Shown: positions 1 to 8,427 of the stretch, piece after piece | Numbering within the stretch: position 1 is the stretch's first letter | Layout of the letters: every line of letters starts with the position of its first letter | NCBI GenBank assembly: GCA_963678485.1 | Contig: OY782882.1 | Location: 4,650,001 to 4,714,000, forward strand | Length of the DNA: 64,000 nucleotides | Source of the DNA: CALGYY01 sp963678485 | GTDB taxonomy: Bacteria; Bacteroidota; Bacteroidia; Bacteroidales; CAIWKO01 | Reading direction: 5' to 3' | Program-made: the position numbers and the translations under genes | The notes under the pieces: generated by a model | The model's input: only the letters and a program-made list of their open reading frames with translations | Told to the model about the DNA's origin: nothing | Databases searched by the model: none

Positions 1-18
1 TGTTCATCTGTGAATTAA

Positions 19-2442
19 ATGCGAACTCTGATCATCCGTCTTATTATCATTTTGACGATGGCAACCGTACCCATGCGCGGATTTGCCCAGGATAGCATTC
101 CCAAAATTGATGAATGGAAGGAAATATTCAAGCTAAGATCTAAGATGATGAAGGGCGATTGCGGAAGCAATTACCTGATTGGCCTCTTCGACGGAAGGTT
201 CATTGGACCTAATAAACAAACGGATTTTGGTCTGCGTACCTATACCACTGCATTCGATTATCTCACCCTTGGAAACACATTACTGACCTTATTCGTGAAC
301 CTTGGCTACACTGCCGATAATTGCAAATTCATTTCTACCGATAAAATGTCCAACATGCACTCATACATGTTAGGATGCATTGAATTCTACGCCATTTCGG
401 AGGAAAAGCGCTGGGTGGATTCGGTGTATAGCACAAAACTCGGTCGTAAAGTCCCAGCCGATAAACCATTCTTTGCCAAGAATTCTCACCTTAGAATTGA
501 CTCCGCCCAGGTAGAGGTCAAACTCGCTGGTATTTATCGAAAGATGAAATCCGGAAAAGAAACCATTAGCGACACTATGCTTCTGAAACCTATTGAAGGC
601 ACCGGTTCATGGAAAGATGCAAACAACTTTGATTTAATTTACGAATGGATGGAAGTTATATATAACAATACCATTGATTCGTTCAATATTAAACGACGGC
701 CATTTTCGCGGTATACACCGGAAGCAATACAGCAATGTATCCTGGAGCGTTACGACACAAAGAAATATACCGATGAGAAGAAAATTTCGGAGCGCGATCT
801 TGATTGCAAGATTAAAGATATTAGTGGTGCTGAGATATACGATATGCGGCATTTCCCCAACGGCAAGGTGTTTCGTATGGGTAACTGGGAAATGTTCAGA
901 TATTTCTACGATGTATATTATCGGGATATCTCCGGTGGAGCTACTAAGAAAAACCCCGTCTGGTACAATGCCTATCAATATGATGATGATCTGGAACGAA
1001 ACAGAAAAGGGATGATCGAATTTATTCAACTGTCATACGGTGCCGGTCGCTACACTATGCCTACCGTTGTCCCTAAAAACCTGAAAGAGTTTACACAATT
1101 CGAAGGAGTAGTTATTTATCAAAAAGGAACTGAACGTCAAGGCCATTCCAGTAATGACGACATATGGATCAATACAATTAATGGACGCATGGTTGATAGA
1201 AATCTGTATGAATATCCTTCGGAACAGGGCATTCTGCCACTCAACGATGACGGCACCGTAGATCGTATCTATAAAATCTTTTCATGGAAGGATGGCAAGC
1301 TCTATTGGGCCTATATTTACTGTGGGAAACATGCAGGAGTGCGCGGTGGTAAACCCGGTAAATCTTTCGTTGATCAGGTAGATAATTTCAGAGAGCAATA
1401 CAATGCCCGCGATTACTGGCACTTTGTTTCAGAACTCGATTACAATAAAGACATCAAGGAGCGCATGCCGGCTTTTGTAAAAGAAGTAAAAAGCTACGTA
1501 GATAAGGCAAGCGGAATAGCTGGAAAGACCATCCCAAGTATTCAATTTGTCATGAAACAGCCAGGTGAAAAAAAAGGCCAGGAAATCATAACAGTAAAGA
1601 CCTTAAATTTCAACACCGATTATACTGCAACACTGGAACCTGACGGACTCATCATTCCCTGGAAAATCGTACAAACTACAGATGAGCGTCTTGTTAAGGT
1701 TAATCACATCCAAATGAATGTTCTTGATGAAGACGTCTATCTTGAAGATTTTGAAGACTACATAAAATCGCATGAATTCTCAAATTCAGAGATTCAACGC
1801 TTCAACAAACGCCTTAAGAAAAGCAGGGAAATGGTACCCTTGAGCGATAGTTTGCCCGTCACCACGGCCTATTACGACAAACAGGTTTATGATCTCACCA
1901 ATTCTGAGGATATGAAAGCACTGCTGGAAAAAGTGCTTCTTGATATAGCTGCTATCGACTATCAGATACCTGAAATGTCGGCCGCTGTAGAATGGCAGCG
2001 AACAAAAAAAGTAGACGCGCAGGAAACTAAAATACGCGAAATGGAAGCCAACGGTAAAGCCGGAACGCAAGACTACAATAACGCTATCGCTGAATTTGAT
2101 CTTCAGCAGGAGAAGCTTGAATCAATGGAGCAAAAACTCCTTAATCTGGAAGCTAAAAAAGAACAGCTGCTTTCATTAAAACAAAACTACCGCACGAACT
2201 ATTTGAACAGCCTTCAGGAAAATCTGCAAACAATGCAAACCCGTATATCCTTTATCAATGATCAGATTGCAAATCTGGAACTGGAGCGTAAAACGCTTGA
2301 GCGAGAAGGAAAAACGGGCACCGACGCCTATGAGCTTATTCAACAATCGCTGAAGAATAAAGAAAGTGAATTGCAGGAAGTGAAAGACAAAGAGATTGAA
2401 TTACAAAAGACAATTGCCGAACAGCAAAACACCGATGGATAA
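19..2442 (+). CDS. Secreted protein of unknown function with C-terminal coiled coil
   Basis: An 807-residue protein of a family I do not recognise. Residues 1-24 form a signal peptide (basic start, hydrophobic core, FAQ end), so it should be exported to the periplasm or beyond. The middle (about 25-620) is a mixed, aromatic-rich globular region without a motif I can name. From about 670 to 800 the sequence is rich in E, K, Q and L with heptad spacing, which predicts a long coiled coil, a possible oligomerisation or tether segment. I see no T9SS sorting tail and no transmembrane segment after the signal peptide. The ATG at 19 lies just after in-frame stops near the left edge, so any upstream operon partner is outside the window. 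Confidence 0.8.
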   Translation: MRTLIIRLIIILTMATVPMRGFAQDSIPKIDEWKEIFKLRSKMMKGDCGSNYLIGLFDGRFIGPNKQTDFGLRTYTTAFDYLTLGNTLLTLFVNLGYTADNCKFISTDKMSNMHSYMLGCIEFYAISEEKRWVDSVYSTKLGRKVPADKPFFAKNSHLRIDSAQVEVKLAGIYRKMKSGKETISDTMLLKPIEGTGSWKDANNFDLIYEWMEVIYNNTIDSFNIKRRPFSRYTPEAIQQCILERYDTKKYTDEKKISERDLDCKIKDISGAEIYDMRHFPNGKVFRMGNWEMFRYFYDVYYRDISGGATKKNPVWYNAYQYDDDLERNRKGMIEFIQLSYGAGRYTMPTVVPKNLKEFTQFEGVVIYQKGTERQGHSSNDDIWINTINGRMVDRNLYEYPSEQGILPLNDDGTVDRIYKIFSWKDGKLYWAYIYCGKHAGVRGGKPGKSFVDQVDNFREQYNARDYWHFVSELDYNKDIKERMPAFVKEVKSYVDKASGIAGKTIPSIQFVMKQPGEKKGQEIITVKTLNFNTDYTATLEPDGLIIPWKIVQTTDERLVKVNHIQMNVLDEDVYLEDFEDYIKSHEFSNSEIQRFNKRLKKSREMVPLSDSLPVTTAYYDKQVYDLTNSEDMKALLEKVLLDIAAIDYQIPEMSAAVEWQRTKKVDAQETKIREMEANGKAGTQDYNNAIAEFDLQQEKLESMEQKLLNLEAKKEQLLSLKQNYRTNYLNSLQENLQTMQTRISFINDQIANLELERKTLEREGKTGTDAYELIQQSLKNKESELQEVKDKEIELQKTIAEQQNTDG

Positions 2443-2627
2443 ATGAAAGCCTAAAAAATATATTCACATTCAATATCAGTCATTAATTGCAGTTTCACCC
2501 TTATTTCTGCTCCTTGCCTCAATGTCTAACGCCACAAAAAAATATTATGCAATTCGTGCGAGATGTTGATTGCCCTACAATACATTAACATACAATCAGA
2601 AGGATGTTACAAACAGTCATCACTTAG

Positions 2628-2765
2628 AGTCCGTCTATAAACTCAGTGACTGATCAGAAAGTTCTCTCGCCTAAGGCGAGACAAGGCGTCCGAAGTGTTT
2701 GCGGGCAGGAGTTTACTGGCGTAATCGACTGCCCGACAAGACGAGGATAACGCCGCAGACGGACT
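2628..2765. repeat. Highly structured intergenic palindromic element
   Basis: The 336-bp gap after the first gene holds a compact element closed by a perfect 9-bp inverted repeat (AGTCCGTCT at 2628-2636 against AGACGGACT at 2757-2765). Inside are a 6-bp hairpin with a TAA loop (2666-2680), a 5-bp helix (2685-2689 with 2750-2754), a 7-bp helix (2702-2708 with 2729-2735) and an inner TTAC/GTAA stem with a TGGC tetraloop (2713-2724). The nesting looks like a multibranched RNA or a REP/MITE-like mobile palindrome. No coding potential was seen. Confidence 0.6.
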
Positions 2766-2778
2766 TTATGGACAGGCA

Positions 2779-3330
2779 CTACTTAGAACTGGCTCCAACA
2801 AAGTAATGTCGTTTCTCACTAAACAGAATATTAAAAGTGGTCAGACTTCCATAGATCCGAGTAATATATTGTTGAAGATTGACCTTTTCCTCGTCATTAA
2901 GTTTTTCGTTACTATTTATATTCTGCTCCAGCACTCTGAGGCGATCGCGCAGCATTACAATTTTATGAAAAAATGCTTCCATTGGAATTTCCTTTTCCTG
3001 TAGTGCAGGATTAGCGGGGTAAAGCACCATCTTTCCACCTATCCATCGATCGGCTAACGGAACATTATCCTGCAGCGCTCCAAATTTATCCAGGACCGAA
3101 ATCATCATTTGCTCCAAGGCTTCGATATCAATACCTGAATTGTTTCCAGAACCTTCGCCAGCAGGCAGCCCTTCTTCCAGCACTTCCATTTCTGCGTTCG
3201 TCTTCGAAAATTCCATTCTGCCTCCTCTTAACAGGAAAACCTCGTAGGTGGTGGCTTTAACTTTACTGATAATGGCCTCGCCATATTTTTCGTGATCGAT
3301 ACGGGTTCCAACGCTAAGCTCTCTAAGCAT
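2779..3330 (-). CDS. Conserved-looking hypothetical cytosolic protein
   Basis: A 183-residue protein without signal peptide or membrane segment, family not recognised. The first ~45 residues (SVGTRIDHEKYGEAIISKV onward) are rich in beta-formers and resemble a small SH3/Tudor-like barrel. Residues 60-130 hold an acidic linker and a helix. The last third looks helical (DEEKVNLQQYITRIYG region). I chose the ATG at 3330 because the sequence turns into a compact domain right after it; an upstream ATG at 3399 would add 23 residues of poor character. It is convergent with the first gene, and the structured element 2628-2765 lies just beyond its stop. Function is not inferable from the window. Confidence 0.65.
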   Translation of the reverse strand: MLRELSVGTRIDHEKYGEAIISKVKATTYEVFLLRGGRMEFSKTNAEMEVLEEGLPAGEGSGNNSGIDIEALEQMMISVLDKFGALQDNVPLADRWIGGKMVLYPANPALQEKEIPMEAFFHKIVMLRDRLRVLEQNINSNEKLNDEEKVNLQQYITRIYGSLTTFNILFSEKRHYFVGASSK

Positions 3331-3505
3331 ATGTAATCGTTTTTGGTTTGTTTCACAAATATCGTAAAAAATAATATGCTGCCGCTTATTGGTTTTCATG
3401 CTCTCTAAACATAAAAATCTTCGTACAACATCAAATAAAACTACACCTTCTTGTTAAAATATACTAAATCTATGGACTATGTGTGGGTTCACGCCTGATG
3501 TGTTG

Positions 3506-3513
3506 TATATTTG
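3506..3513 (+). promoter_or_regulatory. Candidate -7 box (TATATTTG)
   Basis: An exact match to the Bacteroidota -7 consensus TAnnTTTG, 22 bp before the lipoprotein start at 3536. No clear TTG-type -33 box is seen at the right distance, so this is a partial promoter match. Confidence 0.4.
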
Positions 3514-3535
3514 TATTCTACAAAAAACATTGAGC

Positions 3536-3883
3536 ATGCGAAATACACTACTGATTCTCCTTGTCATTAGCCTGGCCGTGCTTGGCTGTAAAAAATCGGA
3601 TGATGATAATCCGCCCAGCGACAACAAAACTCCGCTGACATTCACTAGTCTTACCGCGAGCGACACCTTGATTGCAGTGGCAGCAAACACCACGCTCACG
3701 GCCACTGCAGCCGGGGATGAATTGACTTATACATGGACTGCTGAATATGGAACCATTTTCGGGTCAGGTTCAGTGGTTGAATGGACCGTTTGTCATTCAG
3801 ATTTCTTTACCATCAATTGCGAGGTAAAAGACAAATACGGTGATAAACTTTCCAAATCCATAGTAATCCATGTTATTCCGTAA
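3536..3883 (+). CDS. Small lipoprotein with Ig/PKD-like domain
   Basis: The protein has 115 residues. A lipoprotein signal peptide ends in the lipobox L-G-C-K-K, followed by a polar D/N/P-rich linker, which suggests anchoring in a membrane, probably the outer membrane. The remaining ~85 residues read as one Ig/PKD-like beta sandwich (YTWTAEYG and VKDKYGD are typical strand and turn motifs). The ATG at 3536 is chosen because the signal peptide begins exactly there; an upstream ATG-type start at 3479 would put 19 residues before it. Its stop overlaps the next gene by 14 bp, so the two are very likely co-transcribed and may form a surface lipoprotein plus barrel pair. Function unknown. Confidence 0.75.
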   Translation: MRNTLLILLVISLAVLGCKKSDDDNPPSDNKTPLTFTSLTASDTLIAVAANTTLTATAAGDELTYTWTAEYGTIFGSGSVVEWTVCHSDFFTINCEVKDKYGDKLSKSIVIHVIP

Positions 3884-4817
3884 AACACTTTATTTAGTTG
3901 CATTAGCTACTGGCCTTTTGTTGAACTCAACAGAAGTGCAAGCACAATGCTGTTCAGCCGGCTCACCCGCAGGTGTGGGCGCTTATGCGGGATTGGTTGC
4001 GCAGCGCACGCTGAGAGTCACGACCTTTGGACGATATACGCATTCTGCCCATTATTATCAGGGCGATTCCCGGATTGATCGACCACTGGTAGTTAAAAAC
4101 TCAAATTTTATTTTTCAGGGTGTGAATGTTTCCTATGGCTTAATTAAAGGATTGGCGCTGGATCTCGATTTGGGATATTTTTACTTAAAGGATCAATCGT
4201 TTGAGAATGGATATTATTTGAAAGGCTACGGCTTGTCGAACGGTGTCTTTATGTTGAAGAAAAATCTACTACATATTGATACAAGTGGTTTTGATTTATC
4301 TGCAGGACTTGGAATGAAGTTTCCTTTCAGACTGCATCCTATGTTTGTTGACAATGTAGAGCTCCCGGTTGATTTGCAACCATCCACGCAAGCCTTTGGC
4401 ATTACAGCGCAATTATTTTTAAAGAAGAATCTAATCCCATACAGACTTTCGTTATATTTCATCAACAGATATGAATATAATTTCAAAAACCAGGATCTTT
4501 ATCGCTTTGGTGATCGACTGCGTTCATCGTTGGTATTAGAAGCGAATCTCACGCGTAGGTTAGGAACTATGTTACAAACGCGCTTCGAATACGCAGGATA
4601 TGATTATGATTTTCGTCAGGGTGATGTATTTCATCATTCAGGTTCGTACCTGATTTTCATCTCCCCATTGATTGTTTATTCAATAGCTTCATTGTGGCAT
4701 GTATCACTCTCTGCAGATCTTCCTGTTTACAAGTATTACAACGGCACTCAATTAGCCAATCAATATTCATTTGCATTAAATCTTACAAGGGATTTCTCGT
4801 TTAAGAAACGGAAGTAA
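3870..4817 (+). CDS. Predicted outer-membrane beta-barrel protein
   Basis: A 315-residue protein with a signal peptide ending VQAQ and a Cys pair directly after it. The mature part alternates polar and hydrophobic residues in ~10-residue strands rich in Tyr and Phe (VSYGLIKGLALDLDLGYFYL, YRLSLYFINRYEYNF and similar), as in Bacteroidota outer-membrane barrels. The last residues before the basic tail (SFALNLTRDFSF) fit a closing barrel strand. It starts inside the preceding lipoprotein gene, which implies translational coupling. I cannot assign a substrate. It could be a porin-like channel or a structural barrel of a small export system. Confidence 0.7.
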   Translation: MLFRKTLYLVALATGLLLNSTEVQAQCCSAGSPAGVGAYAGLVAQRTLRVTTFGRYTHSAHYYQGDSRIDRPLVVKNSNFIFQGVNVSYGLIKGLALDLDLGYFYLKDQSFENGYYLKGYGLSNGVFMLKKNLLHIDTSGFDLSAGLGMKFPFRLHPMFVDNVELPVDLQPSTQAFGITAQLFLKKNLIPYRLSLYFINRYEYNFKNQDLYRFGDRLRSSLVLEANLTRRLGTMLQTRFEYAGYDYDFRQGDVFHHSGSYLIFISPLIVYSIASLWHVSLSADLPVYKYYNGTQLANQYSFALNLTRDFSFKKRK

Positions 4818-4938
4818 TGCAATAAAAACGCTGCAATATTATGCACGCGCAAAGGTCTGTTCAGAATGGTTATAGCGTTAATTGGTTAGTCAATTGGTTA
4901 TGACTTCGACATACAGTCAACACCCCACGGAATCAGTC

Positions 4939-4958
4939 ATTCCGGATTTAATCTGGAA
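4939..4958. repeat. Dispersed ATTCCGGATT palindrome, copy 1 (imperfect)
   Basis: ATTCCGGATT, one base, then AATCTGGAA. It is related to the perfect palindrome at 21728-21748, and both copies are followed by CCCCTG and a T-rich stretch, so this is a dispersed family. It lies in the 327-bp gap 4818-5144. Confidence 0.5.
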
Positions 4959-5095
4959 CCCCTGCTTTTATAGTTGATATTGTATTGGGATTGTGTAGTG
5001 AATTTCAACTGCATGAAACCATGCGGATTCGCAGTGCCCCTATCATTAAAAACATCCATCAACGCACAAATCTACAAATCTTCCACCGCCCCCCT

Positions 5096-5148
5096 ATTAT
5101 CACATTACCACATTATCACATTACCACATTATCACATTACCACATTAT
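5096..5148. repeat. 8-bp tandem array (CACATTAC/CACATTAT)
   Basis: Alternating octamers CACATTAC and CACATTAT give a 16-bp period over about six units. The array overlaps the stop codon (5145-5147) of the minus-strand gene that follows, so the repeat itself supplies the TAA. Related octamer runs occur near 10910, 13495, 20855 and 21908, usually next to a CACCGCCC-like leader. Confidence 0.8.
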
Positions 5149-5762
5149 CCCCATCCTCTAAGTCTCGCCCCAATCGTCCACTCCTTCCCGCTTTTCACCA
5201 ACAAATACACATTAGAGAAATTATTATCGAGGCCATCCTGATAATTAAAAAACACCAGTACAGTGCGCTCATTCACAAAATATGGAAGTGAGAATTCGCA
5301 GTAAATATCTGTTTTATACAGCTTAAATAATTTTTCAAATCCTTTTTCGGTCAGCACTATGCTTTGAGGATCGCGGGGAGATGAAAAGCATTTTCGATAC
5401 TCAGATTTAGGAATATTTATCAAGCCTTTATCTGCATAAGCTTCTGCAGGTAAATAGGCTTTTTTTGCAGTAGATTCAACAAAATTGCGACGGAACACTT
5501 CTCCATCAATATAGTTATTCGCATCAAAACCAAAATACTTTTTATTGACACTATCAGGAAAACCACCATAAAAAACGGCCTCGCAGGTTGAATCCAATAC
5601 GCCAAAACTCACTCCCTGATCTGCCATACCTGAAAGCATAAAATCGTCAAGAACGAGTTTGTAAAGCACAGGTTGATCGGAGGGATCCTCCGCCACTTGT
5701 GCGCTGGAAGTGAAGGTAAATAAGAGTAGAATAAGTGAGATAATGTAGTTTGGGGAAGTCAT
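5145..5762 (-). CDS. Secreted hypothetical protein
   Basis: A 205-residue protein with a signal peptide ending SSAQ. The mature part is mixed alpha/beta, with two cysteines in the first half and an aromatic C-terminal region (VLVFFNYQDG, VYLLVKSG, WTIGARLRG) that looks like the antiparallel sheet of a small secreted domain. It carries no T9SS tail. I do not recognise the family. The stop codon lies inside the octamer array 5096-5148, so the C-terminus ends where the repeat begins, which suggests repeat insertion at or after the original gene end. It is co-directional with the hydroxylase upstream (103-bp gap) but has no obvious link to it. Confidence 0.65.
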   Translation of the reverse strand: MTSPNYIISLILLLFTFTSSAQVAEDPSDQPVLYKLVLDDFMLSGMADQGVSFGVLDSTCEAVFYGGFPDSVNKKYFGFDANNYIDGEVFRRNFVESTAKKAYLPAEAYADKGLINIPKSEYRKCFSSPRDPQSIVLTEKGFEKLFKLYKTDIYCEFSLPYFVNERTVLVFFNYQDGLDNNFSNVYLLVKSGKEWTIGARLRGWG

Positions 5763-5865
5763 GGTGTTTGTGTCTTTTTATGCTGGTTTCTGCGTGTATT
5801 TTAAGTTTATTTGTGTTAGTTCTGATTTATAAGATCAATATTGTTCGTTGTATTGCGATATGCTG

Positions 5866-8427
5866 TTATTTTTTTCTTGTAAGTGGCAATTCTGTTCTGC
5901 GCTTGCCATCAAACATACATAATGCATTAGCTACAGCAGCGGCCGTAGGAACAAGTCCTATTTCGCCAATACCTTTTGCACCATACGGCCCGTAAGGATC
6001 TGTTTCTTCAACGCCAATTACTTCGATAACCGGAGTTTCTGTTGCACGCAGGACTCCACAATCGCGTAATCGTGAACTCTTAAGAAATCCGCCCTCCATG
6101 GGCAAATCCTCAGTTAAGGCATATCCCAATCCCATATGAACGCCTCCTTCGATCTGTCCTTCGAATTGCAAAGGATTTAATATCCGACCGGCATCATGTG
6201 CGGCAACAATTTTATCAACCTTGCCCTCTTCATCTAATATGACTAATTGTGTAGCGTAGCCATAGGCAAAATGGGTGATAACCTTTTCCACATCGGCGCC
6301 AGGCTTGGTTGTCCAATCGCAGACCCAGCGGCCTTTGTAGCGGCGACCAGCAAGTTCTGCCAAGCTCATTGTTTTTAAATCTTCGCGTATGGCTTTGGAA
6401 GCATCAATAATTGCATTACCTAAAAGTGCTGTAGCGCGCGAGGAAGTAGTCATGCCCGTGGTGATTTCTGCAACGGTATCAACAAAAACATCAATAATAT
6501 CGGGCGAAATACCGGTTTCCTCAACTAAAGTTTGTATGGCGATATTCTGTACCCCCTGCCCCATCTCAGTCCAGCCATGATAAAGGTGCACTTTATCTGC
6601 AGAAATAATATCAATCACAACATCACTAAAATCGGCCATACCATTACCCACTCCGGAGTTTTTAATACCACAGGCCAGACCTGCATATTTTGCAGAATAA
6701 AACTGTGATTTAACAGCTTCTAAAGTTGCTCTCACGCCAACACCCTTTTCAAGAATCTGTCCGGTAGCGGTCATTTTACCTTCCGTTAAGGCATTATCGT
6801 AACGGAATTGCCAACGATCGAAGTTCCCTTTACTACAGAGTTCATCGATTAATCCTTCCAGCGCAAAGGCCACCTGATTAGCGCCAAATCCACGCATGGC
6901 ACCACTTGGAATATTGTTAGTATAGATCGTAAGTGCTTCCAGATCGACGACAGGAAAATGATAGGCACCCGTTGCATGACCAGCAACGCGTTCCATCACC
7001 TTAGTACCAACCGAAGCATATGCACCGCTGTCACCATGCGCCCGAAGAAACAAAGCAGTCACCATGCCGTTTGCATCACAACCGATTTTCATATCCATCC
7101 AAACAGGATGGCGCTTAGGATGCATACGAATGGATTCGTCACGCGATAATGCCAGCATTACCGGACGTTTCAGCAACCAGGCGCATAGCGACACATGACC
7201 TTGAACTGTCATATCTTCTTTACCACCAAAGCCACCGCCCGTTGGTACCAGTACAACGCGTATACAAGTTTTCTCAATACCGAGCATAGGCGCGATCTGA
7301 TTTCGATCCACATATATGCCTTGTCCTTGAGTATATAATATAAGTTCATTGTTTTCAGACGTTAGCGCAATAGCTGCTTCCATCTCAAGAAATGCATGCT
7401 CGATACGTTGGGTTTGAAATTTTCCGCTGGCAGTATATGCAGATGCTTCCAATGCTGCATCAACGTCACCACCGCGACGCACGATACAATTTTCCAGCAC
7501 ATTCGAATGCTCAGCATGTACTTTTATACGATCACTCACCGCATCAAAAACATCGGTAACCGGCTCCAGTACTTCATAATCGACGCGAATGAGTTGTGTT
7601 GCTGCACGTGCAGTTTGTTCATCAACAGCAACCACTACAGCTAAAACATCGCCAATGTAGCGTGTAATCTCCCCTTCAGCAATCATCATTGGCCAATCCT
7701 TATAGATTAAACCAACCATGCGTTCACCGGGAATATCCTTTGCGGAATAAACAGCAATCACTCCCTGACTGGCTTTTGCAGCCGAAAGATCAATGGATTT
7801 AATTTTGGCGCGTGGATGATCGCTGAATTTCAGCGCTGCATGAAGCATCCCATCGAAGCGCATATCGCGAACAAATTTTCGTTCACCGATAGCTGTTGAA
7901 TAGGCTTGATACTTTTTATATGGAAGACCTATCTTTCCTGTAGTTTCAGCATGAATAATTTCACTTCCCTCGCGCAGGGTTTTCAATCCGAATTCAATAG
8001 CATCAACGATTTTTACATATCCCGTGCAACGGCATAAATTCAGGTTAATGGCTTTATTGATTTCGTCTCTGGTAGGATTCGGATTTTCCTGAAACAGCAC
8101 TTTTGTGCGCATGATTAATCCGGGAGTACAGAAACCGCATTGCACTGCACCCTTTTCAACAAATGCCTTACCCAGGGCCTGTTTCACAGTCTCAGGCAAT
8201 CCTTCCATTGTAATGACTTCCGCTGACTGCAGTTTCTTCATTGGTGTCACACAGCTAAGTTTAGCCTTTCCATCTATCTCTACCATGCAGGCACCACAGG
8301 CACTTTGAGCTGAGCAGCCATCTTTTGCAGCAGTAAGACCTTCAATATTGCGCAGAAAATTCAACAGGCTAAGGTTTTCATCTCCAGCCCATGTAGTATG
8401 TTTTCCGTTTAGTATAAATTCTATCAT
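5866..8427 (-). CDS. xdh: Xanthine dehydrogenase-type molybdenum hydroxylase, fused 2Fe-2S and Mo subunits
   Basis: An 853-residue enzyme that hydroxylates a purine or similar heterocycle at a molybdopterin centre. The N-terminal ferredoxin-like domain carries C38, C44, C47 and C59; the second [2Fe-2S] domain carries C97, C100, C132 and C134 (QCGFCTPG and LCRCTG). From about 175 come the hammerhead and molybdopterin-binding domains, with GGGFGGKED, the RGFGANQ arginine motif and a C-terminal G-x-G-E-x-G carrying the catalytic Glu. Size and fusion order fit the family annotated as selenium-dependent xanthine dehydrogenase. No FAD subunit and no xdhC-type maturation gene lie in the window, so the electron acceptor is unknown. 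The gene overlaps dpaL by 4 bp and is translationally coupled to it. The first Cys spacing (C-x5-C) is one residue longer than usual. Substrate is inferred from family only. Confidence 0.88.
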   Translation of the reverse strand: MIEFILNGKHTTWAGDENLSLLNFLRNIEGLTAAKDGCSAQSACGACMVEIDGKAKLSCVTPMKKLQSAEVITMEGLPETVKQALGKAFVEKGAVQCGFCTPGLIMRTKVLFQENPNPTRDEINKAINLNLCRCTGYVKIVDAIEFGLKTLREGSEIIHAETTGKIGLPYKKYQAYSTAIGERKFVRDMRFDGMLHAALKFSDHPRAKIKSIDLSAAKASQGVIAVYSAKDIPGERMVGLIYKDWPMMIAEGEITRYIGDVLAVVVAVDEQTARAATQLIRVDYEVLEPVTDVFDAVSDRIKVHAEHSNVLENCIVRRGGDVDAALEASAYTASGKFQTQRIEHAFLEMEAAIALTSENNELILYTQGQGIYVDRNQIAPMLGIEKTCIRVVLVPTGGGFGGKEDMTVQGHVSLCAWLLKRPVMLALSRDESIRMHPKRHPVWMDMKIGCDANGMVTALFLRAHGDSGAYASVGTKVMERVAGHATGAYHFPVVDLEALTIYTNNIPSGAMRGFGANQVAFALEGLIDELCSKGNFDRWQFRYDNALTEGKMTATGQILEKGVGVRATLEAVKSQFYSAKYAGLACGIKNSGVGNGMADFSDVVIDIISADKVHLYHGWTEMGQGVQNIAIQTLVEETGISPDIIDVFVDTVAEITTGMTTSSRATALLGNAIIDASKAIREDLKTMSLAELAGRRYKGRWVCDWTTKPGADVEKVITHFAYGYATQLVILDEEGKVDKIVAAHDAGRILNPLQFEGQIEGGVHMGLGYALTEDLPMEGGFLKSSRLRDCGVLRATETPVIEVIGVEETDPYGPYGAKGIGEIGLVPTAAAVANALCMFDGKRRTELPLTRKK

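Noticed and set aside
634..1029. Antisense and other-frame ORFs inside the first gene (634-1029, 674-1015, 1786-2070)
   Set aside because: No domain, no signal and no promoter; they lie inside a well-supported coding frame.
5866..8427. Selenocysteine in the Se-dependent-type hydroxylase
   Set aside because: No in-frame TGA is present; in this family selenium, if used, is a labile ligand of the molybdenum centre, not an encoded residue.
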